From Oidiodendron maius Zn (lineage: Eukaryota > Ascomycota > Leotiomycetes > Myxotrichaceae), in the NCBI GenBank assembly GCA_000827325.1, contig KN832870.1, positions 372,001-436,000 on the forward strand: a DNA stretch of 64,000 nucleotides. Direction: 5' to 3'. Positions 58,211-64,000 of this stretch are shown one piece after another. Below the pieces are notes generated by a model that searched no databases, was not told where the DNA came from, and saw nothing but the letters and a program-made list of their open reading frames with translations. The first letter of the stretch is position 1, and each line of letters starts with the position of its first letter. Made by a program: the position numbers and the translations under genes.

Positions 58211-60370
58211 GCTTCGGGTCACATTTCCGAGGTTTGGTGCTTTGCTAGAGGTCTTTATTACTGATAGACTGCCATCACCTAGGGACCTCCGAAACGGAAC
58301 TTTTGCAGATCTAAGCACCGTTGGCGCTGAAGAAAGGCTGGATCTTCTCAGTCAGCCCACATGGCATAGACTTGGCTTTGGACTCCGCCTACCGCGTTCT
58401 AAAGAGAAGGTAGAGAGATGTAGACATATTTGCTCAGTGTTGAAACTTGGCTCTAATGATATTCTTTGCTGGAGATACAATTTCTCGAAGATGTTTTTGA
58501 CAATAATGGTTTACATTGAGAGCCAATGTCCAGTGCTCACTGCCGGATTCAACGTAATTGTTGGTTTCCCTCTAACCGCCTATAAAGTTATAGGTGACTT
58601 TAATAAGACCACTATTTGGATTAAATAATTTTGACTATGAAATCAACATTAAGAAAACTTTTACCTAAATTCTCATAAAATAAAAGTCATGGTATGGGAT
58701 CGACACAAATCCTTCGTGAGGCAACAATTACTGTATGGACCGCCCAGCAGGAGTAATCGATGTCTGCATGCTTACCTATCTTGCAGCGGATACATGACCT
58801 TGCGTTAAATAGCTTGTTGTGATGTAAAGAGTGCATACTGTGCCACTTTGAATCGCATCATTTGAATCACATCAGAGCAAGGGAGCCATTACGAGGTGGT
58901 TGGGGAATCAGTTAGGGCCTCTTCCGGCCAGGGATATTTCCTCCCACATTATGCTACTTAATATGTTTACTCCGCAATCGACTAATTCAGGAAATTAAAG
59001 CATAATTTAGCGTACAGCATTGGAGATCGAATCGGGAGAGAGCAATTTCGAATCACTACTGGCGCAGGGATTTCCTGTCGGGGGAGAGCACCCCGAGAGC
59101 ATAACGTACTACTACTTCGTACAGGCCCAAATGAGCATATGGATCCCGTCCGTGCCCCTATCCAGAAGCTCCCACATACAGGGGTCCCTCCGTCATTAAT
59201 TTTAATATCTCATACTACGTATCCTCGCTCGCTGCTTTACGAGTATTACCCTAGAGCTAACTTCTAGCTGCTAGATGACGCGTAAGCAAAACCGACAGAT
59301 CACTTATGCCCCCGCTGTCAAATTTCTTGCTGTGACCTCCGTACGAATGCTGAATAAAGGTTATGATACGCCATATTTGCTTAAAAGTTCCGGAAACTAG
59401 TGGAGAGCTTCATTTCTTCTCCTAAGAATAGGTACAGGCTGTAGTAACCAATTGCTAATAAAAATCTTGGACCAGGCTTAATGACGATGCTAAAGCTGAT
59501 TTTTTTCCGTCTTTGTAAGACCAACAAGCTATAAACGATGGTAATTCAGGAGCATTATTTCCAGTAGAGTAAAAAATACATTCCTATTGGACCATGGAGG
59601 AAAGCCTGAAGACTGAGATTTTGAGAGATTCATGCATCTAAGAGGAATGCGACGCTCCCAGGGAGAATATGGAAGGAGGCTTTATTTGATTCCACTACAA
59701 GATCAGAAATTGAAATGATGCGTAGCCCCACCTGCTGTCAGAAACGAAGTCAGACAAGGGAAGTAATAAATCACGCTAATATGGGGTTAACACCGCCTTA
59801 ATCTAAATGGGGAAATATACGCTAAAGTCGAATTACTACTTGAAAAGGTACTTATTTGCTCGTCGAAATTTCTCTCCTTGAATACTGCCATAAAATTTAG
59901 TGCCATATTTTACCCTTCTTAGATTTCGGATTGAGCCTTTTTTGACGCCCTTAACTTTACAATTTGCACTTCATTAAACCATCCAACCGACACCCTACCG
60001 TCTGGCCATCTATGGCTCATGACAGCCGCGTACACCCGTGTAGTGCCTTTCTCTTCAGCGTGGGAACCCTCATACATTTTCAATCCACCTATAATCGCCT
60101 GCTAGATAGTAACCGAAATGCCATTTTGTATTGCAGCTGTTCTGGAATACCAGTAAATGCTGTAATTCTGTCTTTCATATATTAAAGTATCATATACTCA
60201 TGGGCTCAAATATTTCCAGTATGCTCACAACACGTGATGGTTGATTCATTTAGCATCAAGACCAACGGGCCTACTAGTTTCCACCGTTCGTGAAAATTTG
60301 CAAAGAAAAAGTCATATCTGCTTCCCCGTCCAACGCTGTCTATGAACTGTATCTTCTCTGTTCTTGTAAC
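58211..60370. other. 2.2-kb spacer within the heme gene group
   Basis: No gene supported. A plus-strand frame of 139 codons begins at 58209, overlapping the ALAS start in antisense, and lacks recognised motifs. The rest is AT-rich with stops in every frame. The spacing is larger than usual for a tight cluster. Confidence 0.45.
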
Positions 60371-61658
60371 CTAATGCCCATGGGGAGAGCCAGCCCCCTC
60401 CCCATTCGTGAAGGTCTTCTCCATATGCATCGCGAATCCACCATGCGCGACCCCTCTGATCTTTTCCAAGATCTCCGCCGCTCCATTTGCCAGCAGCATC
60501 TGCGCCACGCGTTGGCCCAACGTCTCGGCATCTTCGTCGCTGGTCACCTGCATCGACGCATTGGCCCTGACATCCGTCCAGCCATGTGGATGCACCACCA
60601 TGCCATACAGTCGCAGCCGTGTCTGTGTCTCCCTCACGCGGCCGTCTACGATGATATCTTCGGTATAGATTAAACTGGCGACGCCAATCGGTGATGAACA
60701 ACCGCCTTGAAGGTATCGCAACAGGGACCGCTCCGCTAGACATGTCCAGCTAGAACCGCGGGCTTGGAGTGTGGATAGTATGGGAGCCATGCTGGTATCT
60801 GTCTTGCGCACCTCAATCCCGAGGGCTCCTTGTCCTACTGCATACGGAAATGTGAGGGGTGATAGTCGACAGGTGATGCGGTAGGCGAGACCGAGTCGCA
60901 CTAGGCCCGCAGTGGCGAGGATCAAGCAGGTGTATTCGCCGTTCGGGTGGTCAAGCTTCCGAAGACGAGTGTCACTATTAATCAGGACATCAGCCCGCAT
61001 ACTCTGAACCCCCCGAAGACCCACCACCCTCCCCGAAGGGAGGGGAGGCGACCGGGGTGAAAGCGCAAATCATCTGAGGCATGACTTACACGTTTCCCCG
61101 GCACTCTTTGACGATGAGCCCGGGATAGAATCGGCTCAGCAATGCCTTTCTCCTCGTCGAACTCGTCCCTACCACCGAGCCGGGGGGTAAATCCTCCAAC
61201 CCGTTGACCGGCGCACAGCCATGTCTCATCACTAAGGCGTCGGTCGGGTCCTCTCTCTGCATCACGGCTCCCAGAGCACAATGCGCCGGCAAGGTGGTCG
61301 GCATATCTTTCAAACTATGCACGAGTATGTCGAGTTCTCCCTCACCCAGCTTCATTTCCATCTCCTCTGTCCAGAGCATCTTGGCCGCATTGGAAGCAGC
61401 TTGCTTGTGCTCTGAGGGCGAAGGGCCGGGCCCGGCCTGAAGCAGACTTCTCTCTTCCAAGAGCTTGTCAGCGAAGAGGAGAAAGGGCGTCAGCTTATCC
61501 ACGTCTCCACGGACGAGAACTGTCTGCAGGGGGAACTCGATTTGGGGATAAGCCGCTGACAGACGACTGGCGACGAGGCGGGCTTGGATCAGCGCAAGTT
61601 GCGAATCGCGTGTGCCAATCCAGAGCCGACGGGGCGAGCTCGAAGGATTGCGAGACAT
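60371..61658 (-). CDS. hemC: Hydroxymethylbilane synthase (porphobilinogen deaminase)
   Basis: Two exons (61658-61090, 60974-60371) give 390 residues. The 115-bp intron (gtaagt donor, aatag acceptor) restores CRGNVDTRLRKLD. It polymerises four porphobilinogens into hydroxymethylbilane. The conserved LWIGTRDSQLALIQ start, HSLKDMPT, GTSSTRRKALL and the dipyrromethane-cofactor cysteine in QGGCSSPIG (about residue 282) are all present. An insert of about 35 residues after LVRGDVDK resembles fungal-type insertions. The coding DNA is visibly richer in G and C than the neighbouring heme genes, so it may have a different history or simply be the ancestral copy. No uroporphyrinogen III synthase gene follows in this window. 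Confidence 0.94.
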
Positions 61659-63785
61659 GTTGCGTCTTGCAAGGTGGCAGTAGTATGGAAGGAAAGATTT
61701 GAGAGAGCGAGATGCTCTGCTCTGCTCTTCCTTGCGCCGGTAGATGGGGGGCGTCTAATGCCTGGCCTAGTGTGGTCGACGTGAAAGGTGGTGGCGATCG
61801 AGTCGATTGGTCAGTCAAGGGCAGCTGGCTAGGTGGGGGTCTAGTATTTTACAGACTAAGCTTAGCTTTAACTGTCAGGCGTACTCCTTGTAACCCCGTT
61901 TAAAGTTGGTGGGCGCCGGCGTATCCTGAATAAAGTGTGGCGTGGCACGGGTATTTGTTAACGGAGCAATGTCCGAATAAAACTCGCTTATGGTTACTGT
62001 ACGAAGAGTCTCGGTAACGCTAAAGAGCGATCTTCACCGCCTTCCGTATTGGGCCAATGCCATGAGCATGAGCGGTGCTCACCCCCATCTTTAGTTGTCA
62101 GCTTTAGCGTGCACTTGCTAAATTTACAGTGTGTGATCCACTTTAATCTTAGTGATAGGATTCTAAAATTTACTACGACTTGGTGATCGCACGCTGTAGG
62201 CAGAGTGACAGAGCCTTATTAATACTTTAACTTTTGTAGTAATATGTATTATTAAAACCAAGTGATACCCCTCACCGCTACTTTAGAAAGTAAATGAATA
62301 TAATTTATAATAAAAGTATTTAAATAAGTAGCAGTTTACTCCTCAGTTGTGAATGGTGCTATACTGATGGCCGCCACCCCCGTGCTAGAACCACTATTAA
62401 CGCTACCACCAATAGGTATATATCACCCCACGTATACATCACAACGCATACATTACTACTTCTGTAAGACGCGTACGCCACTGATAAGCATGCAACTCCA
62501 CAAGTCTACTAGTAAGTTTCTAGACAATAATAAAACCAGGACGAAGGGGTTGCCTAATTAGGTCTGTAGTGTTGCGGGCAGAATGCAGGGGGCGATTCAG
62601 TCTGTAATTAATAATGGTATATTCTCCACTCTGTAGCTTAGCTTGTTTTAGCCTGTAAAGGGTGTTATTGTAATCCGTGCAACCAATCGTTGCTTAGGAA
62701 ATCTCCTCTGTTGACGTTCCTTAGTTAGGCCGTTCTGGCCACAGAAAGTGGGGAATGTACAATTCTTTGGGGGCCAGTACGTGCATCGTATGGATCGAAA
62801 GTAGACTCGTCGTTTCAAGTACCCCCCCTACGCCTCTTCAGTACGAGATGCATCTGAAATCCTGCGTTAAAACGCCTGATTGAGACACTTTACGTATGGG
62901 TTGAGAGTAGAATCTCCCTTTCAGGGTACCTCGCTAAGCCTCTTCCGATCTTTCATGCGAGATACATCCGAAACACCGCATTAAACTCCTGCAAACTAAA
63001 CAGGGTCGATCTCGCTGGTGCCGGGCACAGCAACGGGCTATAGAGCATGGACTAAGCATATTATTGACCGGTATAGGGTACTTATGCTGCCAGATTCTGG
63101 AAGAACCTCATGCAAAGCTTGGCAAAATAAGCGAAACTCTAAAACTCACCAATCACTGCCCTCCCTGCGGTGCTAGATGGACGACCTTCCGACCCCCCGC
63201 CCCTAGTTTTCGGGTAGGCCGAGCCGCTAAACATGGTCGCCGTGTGCCGTGCCACTAGCGGGCTTGCCATGCGGTGCGTGGCATTTGTGTGGGATTTGTG
63301 GTGGTTGCTTCGGCAGCTGTTGCCTGCTTAGGGCAGGATCTGCCTTGACTGGCTTCGTGCCCGTGTTCTCTGCCATAGTTCGCTATCGCTGCGATAATGC
63401 CGCACCCTGCCCAACCGCGGCACGGGGCTATACGTCATCCTCCGGGCAAGGGAGTTCTCTGCACACTCCATCAGCACGCCCGCGTTCTCTACTCCGACTT
63501 GAGGAAATACCCCGGTATTCTGATTTCTTATCATGCCCAGGGCTATGAGTGCATAGCTGTTGATTTGCAATGTGTCGGGCCGATAGCAGTTGTAGCGTCC
63601 TGTCGCCCAGTAGGCATCGATACCGTATCCCCGTGACTTTGACGCTATGCGGTTGGTATTGGGATATATTGCAACGCTGCAGGTCCCAGCTAATGCCTAG
63701 TGCCTGTACCACCATATGTCGACTGTAGCTCCTCTACTAAACTCGAGGACGGCCATATTAAAATGATCATCTAGCTGCGAGGGAG
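61659..63785. other. Intergenic region with a diverged tandem repeat
   Basis: No gene supported apart from the bZIP start at its end. It includes the hemC promoter, a pyrimidine/purine-biased stretch near 61680-61800, a diverged tandem pair at 62780-62997, and a GC-richer block from 63170 to 63650 with overlapping frames but no recognisable protein. Confidence 0.4.
62780..62997. repeat. Diverged tandem duplication, about 110-bp unit
   Basis: Two adjacent copies share the order gtatgg(a/g)t...gagagtaga or gaaagtaga, then ttcaggtac-like, cgcctcttc or gcctcttcc, gcgagatacat or cgagatgcat, ccgaaac or ctgaaat, and cgcattaaac or tgcgttaaaa. Divergence is mostly transitions. Confidence 0.55.
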
Positions 63786-64000
63786 ATGGAACGATACGAT
63801 CTCGGGGAGGTGCCGGCGACGGAAAGCCAAGATTCTGACGCCGCGAACAACGTTTCCGACAGTATAGAGCGGAGGCGGATACAGAACCGGTTAGCTCAGA
63901 GGAATCATCGTAATGAGCCCGGGTCATAATATGCGGGATGGGGACTGATGATGAATGTAGGAAAAAGAGTGAGAGCTCACATCTCTGCCCTAGAACAGCG
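63786..64000 (+). CDS. bZIP transcription factor, N-terminal part (cut by window end)
   Basis: ATG 63786 opens an exon to 63909, a 51-bp intron (gtaatg...aatgtag) follows, and exon 2 starts at 63961 and runs off the window. Splicing joins RRRIQNRLAQRNHR to KRVRAHISALEQ, a clear bZIP basic region passing into a leucine zipper, with the intron at the same place in the basic region as in the 50.3 kb gene. Acidic residues fill the N-terminus. The product is a second fungal bZIP regulator; its 3' part is not visible. Confidence 0.75.

Noticed and set aside
58209-58628. 139-codon plus-strand frame starting opposite the ALAS start
   Set aside because: It overlaps the ALAS first exon in antisense and has no family features.
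63249-63548. Cysteine-rich frame near the window end
   Set aside because: It overlaps frames on the other strand, has no signal peptide of good quality and no splice logic; composition effect.

Overview
This window comes from a filamentous ascomycete (Pezizomycotina). The evidence is short introns of about 48-140 bp with GT-AG or GC-AG borders, HET-domain genes, a multidomain non-reducing polyketide synthase, Zn2Cys6 and bZIP regulators, and AT-rich stretches holding decayed retroelements whose stop codons look like repeat-induced point mutation. Genus cannot be told from sequence alone. All spliced models below were built by eye from reading frame and splice motifs.

Layout. 1-5.3 kb is AT-rich and nearly gene-free, with one small cysteine-rich secreted-protein candidate. 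5.4-7.4 kb holds a flavin-dependent halogenase-like enzyme. 7.4-14.4 kb is accessory DNA: tandem repeats, a HET-ankyrin gene with near-identical repeats, an assembly gap and a duplicated 3' end, and a broken MFS transporter. 15-22 kb carries a GST, a small conserved protein, an NmrA-like protein and a short-chain dehydrogenase. 22.8-36.5 kb is the core of a polyketide cluster: P450, O-methyltransferase, SAT-KS-AT-PT-ACP-ACP-reductase NR-PKS and an AflR-like regulator. 37-45 kb has a LINE remnant, an unrecognised 555-aa protein and a HET pseudogene.

45-61.7 kb is the most unusual part. A monomodular NRPS (partial C-A-T-C), a bZIP regulator and an MFS exporter sit next to three consecutive same-strand genes for the first committed steps of tetrapyrrole synthesis: hydroxymethylbilane synthase, 5-aminolevulinate synthase and porphobilinogen synthase. 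All three look catalytically intact. The ALAS lacks a mitochondrial presequence and CP (heme-regulatory) dipeptides. The porphobilinogen synthase ends in SKL, a peroxisomal signal. The NRPS A domain lacks the Asp that normally grips an alpha-amino group. Together these suggest a relocated ALA-to-hydroxymethylbilane pathway serving a specialised metabolite, or a self-resistance set; both are inferences. The window ends inside a second bZIP gene.

How the genes may work together. The NR-PKS should release an aromatic aldehyde through its reductase domain. P450, OMT and perhaps the halogenase, SDR and GST would tailor it. The NRPS/heme group could be a separate adjoining cluster or could feed a pyrrole or ALA unit into the same product; sequence alone does not decide.
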